NCBI GenBank assembly: GCA_004144935.1
Contig: SDZP01000026.1
Location: 1-22,710, forward strand
Reading direction: 5' to 3'
DNA length: 22,710 bases
Source of the DNA: Caulobacteraceae bacterium
GTDB lineage: Bacteria > Pseudomonadota > Alphaproteobacteria > Caulobacterales > Caulobacteraceae
Of the stretch, positions 1-8,674 are shown piece after piece. The translations under genes and the position numbers were made by a program. Each line of letters starts with the position of its first letter. The first letter of the stretch is position 1. The notes beneath the pieces were generated by a model. That model was not told where the DNA came from. It worked only from the letters and a program-made list of their open reading frames with translations, and did not search any database.

Positions 1-109
1 GCATCCGTTCGGCGAAGACCGCGTCCGGCGCCTCGTCCAGCGGCGTCAGCCAGCCTGCCATCGGGACCGTGAGAACCAGGTTGGACAAGACGCTACTCCC
101 CAGGGCCAT
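1..109 (-). CDS. PTS phosphotransferase, N-terminal EIIA-Glc-like domain (partial, cut by window edge)
   Basis: Only the first 36 codons are in the window; the gene continues off the left edge. The visible peptide contains GWLTPLDEAPDAVFAERM, which matches the start of EIIA-Glc (Crr-type) domains (typically a G-W-x-x-P-L-x-x-x-P-D-x-V-F-A-x-x-M pattern). These domains take phosphate from HPr on a histidine lying further in. In Caulobacter-type GlcNAc loci this position is usually held by a multidomain EIIA-HPr-EI protein that energises GlcNAc import; that it is the fusion rather than a lone EIIA is inference from family knowledge. The ATG lies 4 nt after the stop codon of the upstream hexosaminidase reading frame, so the two are probably co-transcribed and translationally coupled. 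Confidence 0.7.
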   Translation of the reverse strand, partial: MALGSSVLSNLVLTVPMAGWLTPLDEAPDAVFAERM

Positions 110-113
110 GATC

Positions 114-2373
114 TTAGGGCCCACGCGCCGGCGCAATGGCCGGTGGAACGATCTGCACCCCGTCGATGAACCACATCGGTTCGACGCCGCGGGCGGTGTA
201 GGTGAAACAGAGGTCATGAAGCCCCGATGCCGGCGCGAGCGGCGCGGTCAGGCGTGTGACTCCCGTGTTGCCGGCGGCCGGGGCCAGCGGCAGGGTCGCC
301 ACGACGGGTCCCGCGCAGCTGTCCAGCCGCACCTCGAACTCGCCCTCGGGAGTCGTCGGCGGACGGAAGGTGATCTTCGCCAGATCGGCGCCGATCTGGA
401 AGTTGAACGGCCGCTGGCCGACATCGAGTTCGATGCGGGTCACGCCCGTCAGGTCGGCCGCCGGGTAGATCCAGCAGGGGTTCATGATGTCGGCGATCAT
501 CACCGCGCGCGGCCCCTCGAGCGGCCCATCGTCCTCGAGCGACAGGGCGATGCCTTCGCTGCACAGTTTCAGCTCCTGGCTCTTGCGGAAGCGCAGGCTG
601 GCGGCGTCGAGCACTTTCGTCGTCGGCGCGGTCAGGGCACGGCGGTTCTCGAACGCCGCGGCCTTGACGGTCGAGGGGACCGGCAGATCCATCGCCGAGG
701 CCCAAGGGCGTCGCGAGGGTTACCGCCGTGCGGTTGGCGGCCACGTCCAGCCCGGCCGTCACGACGACGCGCAGCGGAACCTCGTCATAGCGCAGGCCGA
801 CGGTCCGGTAGCGCTCCAGAATGGCCGGCAGCCGGGCGCTGAAACCCGCCCAGTCACGGCCCCTGGCCGGCGACCAGCCCAGTTCGGCGATGGCGGCAGC
901 CCTGGGAAAGGCCATCTGTTCCATGCGTTCTTCGGTGCGGATGTGCTCGCTGAACAGGGTGGCCTGCAGGCCCAGGATGTGACGCGTCTCGTCGGCCGTC
1001 AGCGAAGCGGGGGCCGGATCGAAGGCGTAGACGTCCTTGAGCGTGACCATCTGGCCGCGCCCCGGCGGCTCGTCCGGAGAGGCGCTTTGGCGGCGGTCGA
1101 AATAAAGCGTCGGCTGGGCGGCCAGCACGGCGTCATGGCCCTGCCGCGCGGCGGCCACCGCGCCGTCGATGCCGCGCCAGGACATCACGGTGGCGTTGGG
1201 CGCCAACCCGCCCTCGAGAATCTCGTCCCAGCCGATCAGGCGGCGGCCCTTGGCGTTCAGGAAGCGTTCGATGCGCTGGATGAACCAGCTCTGCAGCTCG
1301 TGTTCGTCCTTGAGACCGAGCGCCTTGATCTTGGCCTGGACGGACGGCGAGGCCTTCCACTGATCCTTCACCGCCTCGTCGCCGCCGACGTGGATGTACT
1401 GACCCGGGAACAGGTCCATGACCTCGGTGAGCACGTCCTCCAGGAAGCTGAAGGTCCCGTCGTCGACGTTGTAGATGTACGGAAAGACGCCCCAGTCGCC
1501 TGACACCGCCGTCGGGGCGGGGTCGACCGTTCCGAGCTCGGGATAGGCCACGAGGGTCGCCTGGGCATGGCCCGGCATCTCGATCTCGGGGACGATGGTG
1601 ATCTGGCGGGCGGCGGCGTAGGCGACGATCTCGCGGACCTGGTCCTGGGTGTAGAAGCCGCCGTACTGGCGCGGCTCGCCGGTGGCCGGGTCGATGTCGC
1701 CGGCGGGAGCGGCCCCTGCCTGGACCCGCCAGGCGCCGACCTCGGTCAGGCGCGGGTACTTCTTGATTTCAAGCCGCCAGCCCTGGTCGTCAGTCAGGTG
1801 CCAGTGGAGGGTGTTGAGCTTGTGGAGCGCCATCCAGTCGATGAAGCGCTTGACGAACGCCGGCGACTGGAAATGCCGGGCGCTGTCGAGCATCAGGCCC
1901 CGCCAGGCGAAGCGGGGGGCATCCTCGATGGTCATGGCCTGGATCCGGACCGGGCCCTTGCCGGGGGTCTGGGTCGCCAGCTGCCAGAGGGTGACCGCGC
2001 CATAGAACAGGCCGGCCTCGTCGGCGGCGGCGATGACGACGCCGTCCGGGTTTGCCGACAGGCGGTAGGCCTCGCCCTTGGGCCCGTCGCGTTTCAGGGT
2101 AATGGCGGCCCTGCCCGCGCCACCCTCGCGAACCGCCACCGACAGGCCGCGGGTCTCCTGCAAGAGATCCTGCAGGTAGAGCGCCGTCCGCAGGGCTTCG
2201 GCGTCGCCGTCCGCCACTGCGATAAGGTCATAAGGCTTCAGCTCGTAGCCCCCCTGCCCTTCGACGATGCTGGCGGGCGCGGGGATCAGGGCGGGAGCGG
2301 CCTGGGACGGGAAGGCCAGGCATGAGGCCAGCAGGCCGATGGCGAGCACCGAACGGAACGTCGTCAGGAACAT
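114..2373 (-). pseudogene. GH20 beta-N-acetylhexosaminidase, frameshifted near its C-terminal domain
   Basis: Releases terminal GlcNAc from chitooligosaccharides or peptidoglycan fragments in the periplasm or at the cell surface. The chosen ATG opens a signal peptide (MFLTTFRSVLAIGLLASCL...), where L15-A16-S17-C18 could be a lipobox and SQA|APA an alternative signal peptidase I site. An upstream in-frame start at 2436 would bury the signal and is rejected. Order of parts: GH20b-like N-terminal domain (about 27-145), then the GH20 TIM barrel (about 150-545) with HLTDDQGWR, EIEMPGH and HVGGDEAV, giving the catalytic pair D332-E333. Around position 692-715 the frame breaks. The next frame (692 to 114) encodes a plausible C-terminal domain starting MDLPVPSTVKAAAF, so the ancestral protein ended at 114. 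The span is not divisible by three (2260 nt). As written, the upstream frame would read out of register to 214. The catalytic domain is complete, so partial activity is possible. Confidence 0.85.
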
Positions 2374-2542
2374 CACTGGATCACTCGCGCTCGACGTTCG
2401 TGGACAGGGAAAGACCCGGGAGGCGTCGTCCGTCACCGGACAATGCGCCTCCCGGCAGGTCAGCGTCCACTCCGCGCAAGTAGGTCGTGGCCGCCGTGGG
2501 AGACGTGGAGCCAGACGGGAGAGTCCGGCCCCACATCACAAC
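2374..2542. other. Intergenic gap between receptor and hexosaminidase genes
   Basis: This 169-bp gap separates two leftward genes. I see no credible reading frame in it. Its main feature is a long hairpin listed separately. There is no strong Shine-Dalgarno sequence directly before the hexosaminidase ATG at 2373. Confidence 0.6.
2416..2455 (-). terminator. Long hairpin between receptor and hexosaminidase genes
   Basis: A perfect 10-bp outer stem (CCGGGAGGCG at 2416-2425 with CGCCTCCCGG at 2446-2455) encloses a second 5-bp stem (GTCCG 2428-2432 with CGGAC 2437-2441). Read leftward it is followed by GGGTCTTTCCC, so only a short U run. It may partly terminate transcription after the receptor gene or protect its 3' end, which would let receptor and hydrolase be expressed at different levels. 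Function is inferred; the structure is seen. Confidence 0.55.
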
Positions 2543-5250
2543 CTAGAAGGACAGCCGGACGCCGGCATAGAAGGTGCGGCCGTTCAGGTAGAACCGGGCC
2601 GGCCGACCCTTGTCGTCGTCGTAGTATTCCTCGATCCGCTCGTCGGCGAGGTTGATGGCGTCGAAGGTCAGGCTGGCGTTCTTGGTCAGGGTGATGTTGA
2701 GCGAGCCGTCCAGCGAGGTGGTCTCGTCGACGTACAGGGCGCGGAAGCCGCGCTCGGCGTCATAGTCGGCGAAGAACTCCGAGCGATAGTTGTAGGACAG
2801 CCGCACGCTGAGCCGCTCGTTCTCGTAGTAGCCGGTCAGATTGTAGGCATGCTTGGAGAGCGAGGGGATCGGCACGCCGGAGTCGGATTCGCCGTCGCTG
2901 TAGGTGTAGTTGGCGATGACCCCGAAGCCGTTCCAGATCGGCTGCTGATAGCTGAATTCGATGCCCTGCACCCGGCCGCCCGGCACGTTGACCGGCCGGC
3001 CGATGCGGTAGTCGCAGGTGTAGAGGTTGGGTCCGGAGGCGACGCAGTTGTTGGCCGCGTTGGTGATGCGCGGGTCGGCCGGGTTGTTGGTCTCCAGCGG
3101 CTGGCGCTCGATGTTGCCGCCCTGGACGATGTAGGTGGAAATGTCCTTGTAGAAGTAGGCGGCGGCCAGCACCGACTGGGGCGCGAAGTACCATTCGAGC
3201 GAGGCGTCGAACTGGTTGGCCCGGTAGGGATCGAGGTCCGGGTTGCCGCCCGAGCCGGTCAGCAGGGTCGGGGTCAGCGACACGAAGCCGGCCATCTGGG
3301 CGTAGTCCGGCCGGGCCATGACGCGGCCGGCGGCCAGGCGCAGGACCAGGTCGTCAGTCAGGTCGAAGCTGAAGTTCAGGCTCGGCAAGACGTCGGTGTA
3401 TTCCTTGCTCTGGGCGTTCGGCGCGATGACGCCGAAGGGGTTGTTGACGGCCCCGGGGGTGTTCACGGGAACGCCGACCAGCCAGGCGGAGGTGTCGACC
3501 TTGGTCTGGACCACCCGAACGCCGACGTTGCCGCGCCAGCCTTCGCCCTCGAACCGGCCCATGACGTAGCCGCCGAAGGTCTTTTCGTTGAGGGTGAAGC
3601 TCTCGAGCGGGCCGAAGTGGTTGCAGTTGAGCAGGCCGATGCAGCCCGCGTCCTGGACCGCGCCGAAGGCGGAGTCCCAGGTGGCGGCCGGCGGCAGGCC
3701 GGCGTAGACGCCTTCGATCCGGCCCTGGCTGGCCTGCAGGTAGGAGCGCAGGGTGCCGGACCCGGCGATGCCGTCCAGGAAGTCGCCCGGGGTCAGCCCG
3801 CCCTGGACATCGGCCAGGGTGCAGACATGGCCGTCGCAGGCGGTAAGGCCCGGCGCGGTCCAGCTGAGCAGGGCGCGGCGCTGGCCGTAGGTGACGTTGA
3901 CGTCGCGGTCGTGGTCGGTGTGCTTGAGGCCCATCTTGATCGAGGTCAAGGCGCCGAAATCGACCTCCCAATCCAGATCAGCGAAGACGTAGAATTCGCT
4001 GTCATCGTTGATGAAACGGTTGTTGGAGGCCCAGCCCAGAACCATTTCGTCGTCGGCGGTCTCAGGATCGATGTCGGCGAAGGAGACGCGCGGCACGCCG
4101 CGGCTGAGATCCCAGGTGAGACCGGTCGGGGCGTTGGTCTCCCAGAAGGGCTGCTGATCGGTGGCGCCCGTGGCGTCGGTGTAGCCGATGCGGCCGCTGA
4201 AGGTCAGGGAGTCGGTCAGCCGGTACTTGCCGTTCAGGTCGATCGAGCGGGTGTCGGTCGAGGCCTTGCGGTCGATGGCGTCGAAGACGACGTGCCGTTC
4301 TTGATCACCGGGTTGAGCAGCGGCGAGCCCGCGCCGAACATCTGGCTGATCCAGGCCATGTAGTTCTGGTTGAAGTTGTTGGCGTCCATCTTCGAATAGA
4401 AGCCGGTCAGTTCGATTTCGAAGCGGTCGTTGGGCTCGAATTGCAGGGCGAAGTTGACGCCGGTGCGCTCGCGTTCCTGGCGGAACAGGGTCGAACCGAT
4501 CAGGTCCGGCGCGGCGACCGTCTGGCCGCCGACCACCCGGTCCGTGTAGCCGAGGATTTCGATGCCATCCCGGCGGAAGGTGCGCTTCTGGTAGATGACC
4601 CCGAGCAGGGCGCCCAGGGTGCTGTCGTCATTATGCCAGCTGATCAGGCCCGACGCGGCCGGATCGACCGTGTCCGCCTTCTCGTCGAAAACGGCCTGGG
4701 CCGAGGCGGAGACGGCGAACTGTTCCAGATCGAGGGGCCGGCGGGTCGAGACGTCGACCGTGCCGCCAACGCCTCCTTCGTCGATGTCAGCGCGCGGGCT
4801 CTTGTAGACTTCGACCTTGCCGACGATTTCCGAGGGCAGCATCAGGTAGTTGAAGCTGCGGCTGGCCTTCAGCTGGTCGAGGATGAACCAGTCGGCAGTG
4901 GCGATGGCGTGGCCGTTGAGGAGGGTGCGGTTCAAGGTCGGGGCGGAGCCGCGGATCGAGACCCGCTCCCCTTCGCCGAATTCCCGCTGGATGGTGACGC
5001 CCGGCACGCGCTGCAGCGACTCGGCGACGTTCTTGTCCGGGAACTTGCCGACGTCCTCGGCGGTGATGACGTCGACCAGGGTGTCGGCGTTGCGCTTGGT
5101 GTCCAGCGACTGCTGAAGCGAGGCGCGGATGCCGGTGACGACAACCTCCTCGACCTCGGCCTCGTTCTGGTCCTGCGCGAAGGCCGGTGCGGCCATAAGG
5201 GTGGCCAGGATACTGGCGGACCCGATCAGCAGGCTCTTGGTGACTCGCAT
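2543..5250 (-). pseudogene. TonB-dependent outer-membrane receptor (GlcNAc/chitooligosaccharide type), single-base frameshift
   Basis: Energised outer-membrane transporter, probably for GlcNAc or chitooligosaccharides given the nag genes on both sides. The start has a good Shine-Dalgarno (GGAGGGG, 7 nt spacing). Signal peptide is residues 1-25 (AFA|Q), then a TonB-box-like EEVVVTG at 34-40 and a plug domain to about residue 165 (FPDKNVAESLQRVPGV, RGSAPTLNRTLLNG). The beta barrel ends in the typical terminal Phe (AGVRLSF). The first frame runs 5250-4234 and turns to low-complexity S/T/P/R sequence after NPVIKNGT near 4291. Adding one base there (NGT then VVFDAIDRKAST) rejoins the second frame, which stays open to 2543. 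The restored protein would be about 902 residues, normal for this family. The damage is either one true deletion or one sequencing error; unrepaired, the product is a truncated 338-residue plug fragment. Confidence 0.9.
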
Positions 5251-5307
5251 TTCTCATCCCCTCCTTCGAAGGCGGGCTCCCCGCCTCGCCGAACAAGTCC
5301 AAAACCA

Positions 5308-5345
5308 GACCATTGGTTGGTCCCGGGCTGTCAGTGAGACCACTG
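5308..5345. promoter_or_regulatory. Candidate NagR operator cluster (two dyads)
   Basis: Two inverted repeats lie close together: GACCA-N5-TGGTC at 5308-5322 and CAGTG-N4-CACTG at 5332-5345. The second overlaps AGACCACT (5337-5344), identical to one half of the AGTGGTCTAGACCACT sites bound by DasR-type members of the GntR/HutC family. They sit about 60-95 bp upstream of the receptor start codon. Binding by the adjacent nagR product is inference. Confidence 0.45.
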
Positions 5346-5385
5346 AAAACCCGGGTTCGATCAAACCTGTCATGAAAGTCGCAAG

Positions 5386-5411
5386 ATTGGCAAGGTAAAA
5401 TTAGTGCCAAT
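5386..5411. promoter_or_regulatory. Inverted repeat ATTGGCA-N12-TGCCAAT
   Basis: A perfect 7-bp dyad (5386-5392 with 5405-5411) around an A+T-rich spacer, in the middle of the divergent nag control region. The shape fits an operator for a dimeric regulator or a site overlapping a promoter. Which protein reads it is unknown. Confidence 0.4.
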
Positions 5412-5507
5412 TAAGAACCATGCGTTTTATTGGTATGCAAATGGTACGGAGCTATGGCATAACCCGGGTCAACGGCCCTACAAGTCAGAGCCGACCTCAG
5501 GGAGTGT

Positions 5508-6260
5508 ATGGGCGTGACATCCTTCGCCGACATCATGGGAACGCTGGACGCCAAGGCGCCCGCGCCGCTGTACCAACAGCTGCAGCGGGCTCTGCGCGAA
5601 GCGATCCAGAGCAATCAGCTCGGGCCCAACGACGCCCTGCCGGCCGAACGCGACATGGCCGAGACCTTCTCGGTGTCCCGAATCACCATCCGCAAGGCGC
5701 TCGACGGTCTCGTCGGCGAGGGCCTGCTGACCCGCCGCCAGGGGGCCGGCACCTTTGTCGCGTCACGGGTCGAGAAGAGCTTCTCGAAACTCTCCAGCTT
5801 CACCGAAGACATGATCTCGCGCGGCCGCGTGCCGCACAGCGCCTGGCTCAGCCGGTCCGACGGCTCCGTAACGCCGGAAGAGTCGCTGACCCTGGGCCTC
5901 AGCCCCGGCAGCCCGGTCTACCGGTTCAACCGGATCCGTTATGCGGACGGGGCGCCGATGGCCCTTGAATTCTCGACCATCGCCGCCTTCGCCCTGCCCT
6001 CCGCCCAGGCCGTGGAGACCTCGCTTTACGCCGCCCTGGAGAAAAGCGACCATCGGCCGACCCGGGCCCTGCAGCGCCTGCGGGCCGTGCTGTTCAGCGC
6101 CGAACATGCGGAAACCCTGGGCGTCACAGTCGGCGACGCCGGTCTGCTGATCGAGCGCCGCGGCTTCCTGAAGGATGGCCGGGCCGTCGAGGTGACGCAG
6201 TCCTACTATCGGGGTGACGCCTACGACTTCGTCGCCGAACTGAATTCGCTTCCGGAGTAG
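5508..6260 (+). CDS. nagR: GntR/HutC-family transcriptional regulator (NagR-type)
   Basis: 250-residue repressor-type regulator, probably sensing a GlcNAc-derived phosphosugar and controlling the divergent nag genes. The N-terminal winged helix-turn-helix covers about 18-85 (PLYQQLQRALREAI, LPAERDMAETFSVSRITIRK, GLLTRRQGAGTFV), the typical GntR signature. The UTRA effector-binding domain covers about 100-245 and ends with VTQSYYRGDAYDFV, characteristic of the HutC subfamily. The ATG follows GGGAG at 5500-5504. It is the first gene of nagR-nagB-nagA; the next gene starts within 6 nt of its stop. The assignment to GlcNAc control rests on neighbours and subfamily; the domain calls are seen. Confidence 0.88.
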   Translation: MGVTSFADIMGTLDAKAPAPLYQQLQRALREAIQSNQLGPNDALPAERDMAETFSVSRITIRKALDGLVGEGLLTRRQGAGTFVASRVEKSFSKLSSFTEDMISRGRVPHSAWLSRSDGSVTPEESLTLGLSPGSPVYRFNRIRYADGAPMALEFSTIAAFALPSAQAVETSLYAALEKSDHRPTRALQRLRAVLFSAEHAETLGVTVGDAGLLIERRGFLKDGRAVEVTQSYYRGDAYDFVAELNSLPE

Positions 6261-6265
6261 CGTTG

Positions 6266-7333
6266 GTGATCGGAGACGGTGTCCTGACCCCTGCCCCAGT
6301 GAAACCGCGCGTCCCGGGCGCCCTGATGCTCAGGGAAGCCGGCGAGGCCTCGGCGGTGGTCGCCGGGCAACTGGCCGAAAATCCTGGCGCGATGCGCCGC
6401 CTGGGCGAGCGGCTGCGAAGCCTGGCGCCCCGCGCGGTGGTGACCTGCGCCCGGGGCAGTTCGGATCATGCGGCGACCTACGCCAAGTATCTGTTCGAGA
6501 CCCGGCTTGGCGTGCTGACCTCGTCCTCGGCCATGTCGGTGAGTTCGGTTTATGGCTCAAGCCAGGATCTCGGCAACGTGCTGTTTCTGGCCATCAGCCA
6601 GTCGGGCCGCAGCCCGGACCTGCTCTCGGCGGCCCGGGCGGCCAGGGATGGCGGCGCCCTTGTCGTCGCCATGGTCAACGACATCACCTCCCCCCTGGCG
6701 GCGCTTGCCGACGAGACGATCCCGCTGGGCGCCGGTCCGGAGCTGAGCGTCGCGGCCACCAAGTCCTACATCGCCTCCCTGGCCGCCATCGCGCACCTGA
6801 CGGCGGAATGGTCGCAGGACGCCGAGCTGCTGGCGGCGCTGGACGCTCTGCCCGTCCTGCTCGGAGCGGCCTGGGCGCTCGACTGGTCCCCCGCGGCCGA
6901 CCGTCTGCGGACAGCCCACAACCTTTATGTGCTGGGGCGCGGGGTCGGTTATGCGGTCGCTCAGGAGGCCGCCCTGAAGTTCAAGGAAACCTGCGGCTTG
7001 CATGCGGAAAGCTTCAGCACCGCGGAGGTGCAGCATGGACCCATGGCCCTGGTCGGGGACGGCTTTCCCCTCCTGGTCTTCGCCCAGGACGATGAGAGCC
7101 GCGCCAGCATCGAGACCCTGATCGCCGAGATGACCGCTCGCGGCGCCGACGTCTGGAGCGCCGGCGCCTTGCTGGCCGGACCCGGCGTGCTGCCGAGCCT
7201 TGCCGCCCATCCGCTCTTGCAGCCACTGGCCATGATCCAGAGCTTCTATCGCATGATCCATGGCCTCGCCCTGGCCCGGGGCTACGATCCCGATCAGCCG
7301 CCCCATCTCAACAAGGTCACGAAAACCGTCTGA
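6266..7333 (+). CDS. SIS-domain glucosamine-6-phosphate deaminase (NagB-II type)
   Basis: Probably converts glucosamine-6-phosphate to fructose-6-phosphate and ammonia, the last step of GlcNAc catabolism, in the cytoplasm. It has two tandem SIS domains like the isomerase half of GlmS but lacks the N-terminal glutaminase domain, which is the NagB-II arrangement. Visible motifs: RGSSDHAATYAKYLFE, SQSGRSPD, AATKSYIASL, EAALKFKET, STAEVQHGPMAL and the C-terminal HLNKVTKTV. Start choice: GTG at 6266 lies 8 nt after GGAG (6254-6257); TTG at 6263 is the alternative. Its stop TGA shares one base with the nagA ATG, so the pair is translationally coupled. It could be described as a GlmS-like protein, but the nagR and nagA context favours the deaminase. 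Confidence 0.87.
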   Translation: MIGDGVLTPAPVKPRVPGALMLREAGEASAVVAGQLAENPGAMRRLGERLRSLAPRAVVTCARGSSDHAATYAKYLFETRLGVLTSSSAMSVSSVYGSSQDLGNVLFLAISQSGRSPDLLSAARAARDGGALVVAMVNDITSPLAALADETIPLGAGPELSVAATKSYIASLAAIAHLTAEWSQDAELLAALDALPVLLGAAWALDWSPAADRLRTAHNLYVLGRGVGYAVAQEAALKFKETCGLHAESFSTAEVQHGPMALVGDGFPLLVFAQDDESRASIETLIAEMTARGADVWSAGALLAGPGVLPSLAAHPLLQPLAMIQSFYRMIHGLALARGYDPDQPPHLNKVTKTV

Positions 7334-8472
7334 TGATTACCGCGCTCGAAAACGGCCGCATCCTGACCGGCGCGGGTTTCATCGACGGCAGCCTCTTGAT
7401 CGAGGACGGCGTGATCGCCGCCGTGGTTGAAGGCCCAGCGACCGTCGCCGGCAGGCGGCATGACCTGGGCGGTCGACGCCTGGTCCCCGGCTTCATCGAC
7501 ACCCAGGTCAACGGCGGTGGCGGCATCCTGTTCAACGACGCGCCGACCGTGGAGACCATCAGCCGCATCGGCGCCGCCCATCGTCGGTTCGGCACCACCG
7601 GCTTCCTGCCGACCCTGATCAGCGACGATCTCGACACGGTGGCCAGGGCCATCGCCGCGGTGGACGCCGCCATCTTGGCCGGGGCGCCCGGCGTACTGGG
7701 CATCCACATAGAGGGGCCCTTCCTCAACAGCCGGCGCAAGGGCGTGCACGACGCCTCGAAGTTCCGCATCCTGGACGAGGCCGTCCTGCCGCTGCTCGGT
7801 TCGCTCAAGCACGGGCGCACCCTGATCACCCTGGCGCCGGAGACCACCACCCCGGCGATGATCGCCAAACTGGTCGCCGGCGGGTCCATCGTCGCTGCGG
7901 GCCACACCAACGCGTCCTACAGGACCATCCGGGCCTCGCTCGACGCCGGCCTTAGCGGCTTCACCCACCTGTTCAACGCCATGTCGCCCCTGACCAGCCG
8001 TGAGGCGGGCGTCGTCGGCGCGGCGCTTGACGATCAGGACAGCTGGTGCGGGCTGATCGTCGACGGGCGGCATGTGGACCCGGTGGTCATGCGCATCGCC
8101 CTGCGCGCCAAACGCCACGACCGCTTCATGCTGGTCACCGACGCCATGCCCAATGTCGGCACGGACGACCAGGTCTTCATGCTTCAGGGTCGCCAGATCC
8201 GGGTCGAGAACGGGGTCTGTGTCGACGACCACGGCACCCTGGCCGGCTCGGCCCTCGACATGGCCGCCGCGGTCCGCAACGCCGTGGCGATGCTGGGCCT
8301 GGACCTCGTCGAGGCCATCCGCATGGCCTCCCGCTCCCCGGCCGACTTTCTCGGCCTCGGCGAAAGCCACGGCGAGATCGCGGTCGGCTGCCGCGCCGAC
8401 CTGGCCCTGCTCGACGACGAGACGCGGGTGGTCGAGACCTGGATCGGCGGCCGCACGTCCAGCGAGGCCTGA
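7333..8472 (+). CDS. nagA: N-acetylglucosamine-6-phosphate deacetylase
   Basis: Amidohydrolase-family enzyme that removes acetate from GlcNAc-6-phosphate to give glucosamine-6-phosphate for the deaminase encoded just upstream. At 379 residues it has the usual length. Metal and catalytic positions are present: E127 in HIEGPF, H191 in GHTNASY, H212 in THLFNAMSPL and the catalytic D270 in LVTDAMP. The substrate-site segment SREAGVVGAAL is also typical. The start overlaps the preceding stop (TGATG). It is the last gene of the nagR operon; a 202-bp gap follows. All key residues are intact, unlike the broken uptake genes on the other strand. Confidence 0.95.
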   Translation: MITALENGRILTGAGFIDGSLLIEDGVIAAVVEGPATVAGRRHDLGGRRLVPGFIDTQVNGGGGILFNDAPTVETISRIGAAHRRFGTTGFLPTLISDDLDTVARAIAAVDAAILAGAPGVLGIHIEGPFLNSRRKGVHDASKFRILDEAVLPLLGSLKHGRTLITLAPETTTPAMIAKLVAGGSIVAAGHTNASYRTIRASLDAGLSGFTHLFNAMSPLTSREAGVVGAALDDQDSWCGLIVDGRHVDPVVMRIALRAKRHDRFMLVTDAMPNVGTDDQVFMLQGRQIRVENGVCVDDHGTLAGSALDMAAAVRNAVAMLGLDLVEAIRMASRSPADFLGLGESHGEIAVGCRADLALLDDETRVVETWIGGRTSSEA

Positions 8473-8674
8473 TCTGATCCGGCTGGCGCGGGAGGTCCGG
8501 ACCTCGGTCGCATGCAGGGACAGATAAGCCTGCTCCCCGCCTCGACTCGTCAATCTCTTAACCGCTGTCACCCCTGCGAAGTGGGTTGAACGGAGTTTTG
8601 GCCGCGATGTGAGTGAACATTCACTTGCAGTTCAGGCCGAGCTGTGGCGTCATGTCGGCGACGGAGGATGCTGC
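8473..8674. other. Intergenic region before the DUF2339 gene
   Basis: About 200 bp without a convincing gene; an in-frame start at 8609 exists but is not favoured. It holds a perfect palindrome GAGGTCCGGACCTC (8492-8505), which could fold as a short hairpin after nagA but has no T run, and the operator-like palindrome at 8612-8625. No clear sigma-70-type promoter could be assigned. Confidence 0.5.
8612..8625. promoter_or_regulatory. TetR-type operator-like palindrome AGTGAACATTCACT
   Basis: A 14-nt inverted repeat (AGTGAA-CA-TTCACT) ending 49 bp before the DUF2339 start codon. Short dyads with this GTGAAC/GTTCAC character are commonly bound by TetR-family repressors. No TetR gene lies nearby, so the regulator would act from elsewhere. 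The sequence is seen; the binding protein is inferred. Confidence 0.45.

Larger units (their letters stand above)
5251..5507. promoter_or_regulatory. Divergent nag control region
   Basis: This 257-bp region lies between the leftward receptor gene and rightward nagR and must hold promoters for both. It has an A+T-rich island (about 5394-5445) in otherwise GC-rich DNA, which suits promoter melting. It carries several dyads (listed separately) and three CCCGGG cores (5322-5327, 5350-5355, 5463-5468); AACCCGGGT occurs twice, at 5348 and 5461. A weak nagR promoter candidate is TTGGTA (5430-5435), 17 nt, TATGGC (5453-5458). I could not fix the receptor promoter. Confidence 0.6.

Noticed and set aside
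484..1503. Rightward frame of 339 codons opposite the hexosaminidase
   Set aside because: No recognisable motif; the GH20 catalytic domain on the other strand explains the region.
2267..4363. Rightward open frame of about 700 codons opposite the TonB receptor
   Set aside because: Val/Gly/Asp/Ala-rich composition typical of GC-rich antisense frames; it covers parts of two recognised leftward genes.
5391..5409. Possible sigma-54 promoter (TGGCAC leftward) in the nag control region
   Set aside because: The TTGC box is 10 nt rather than 5 nt from TGGCAC, so the required geometry is missing.
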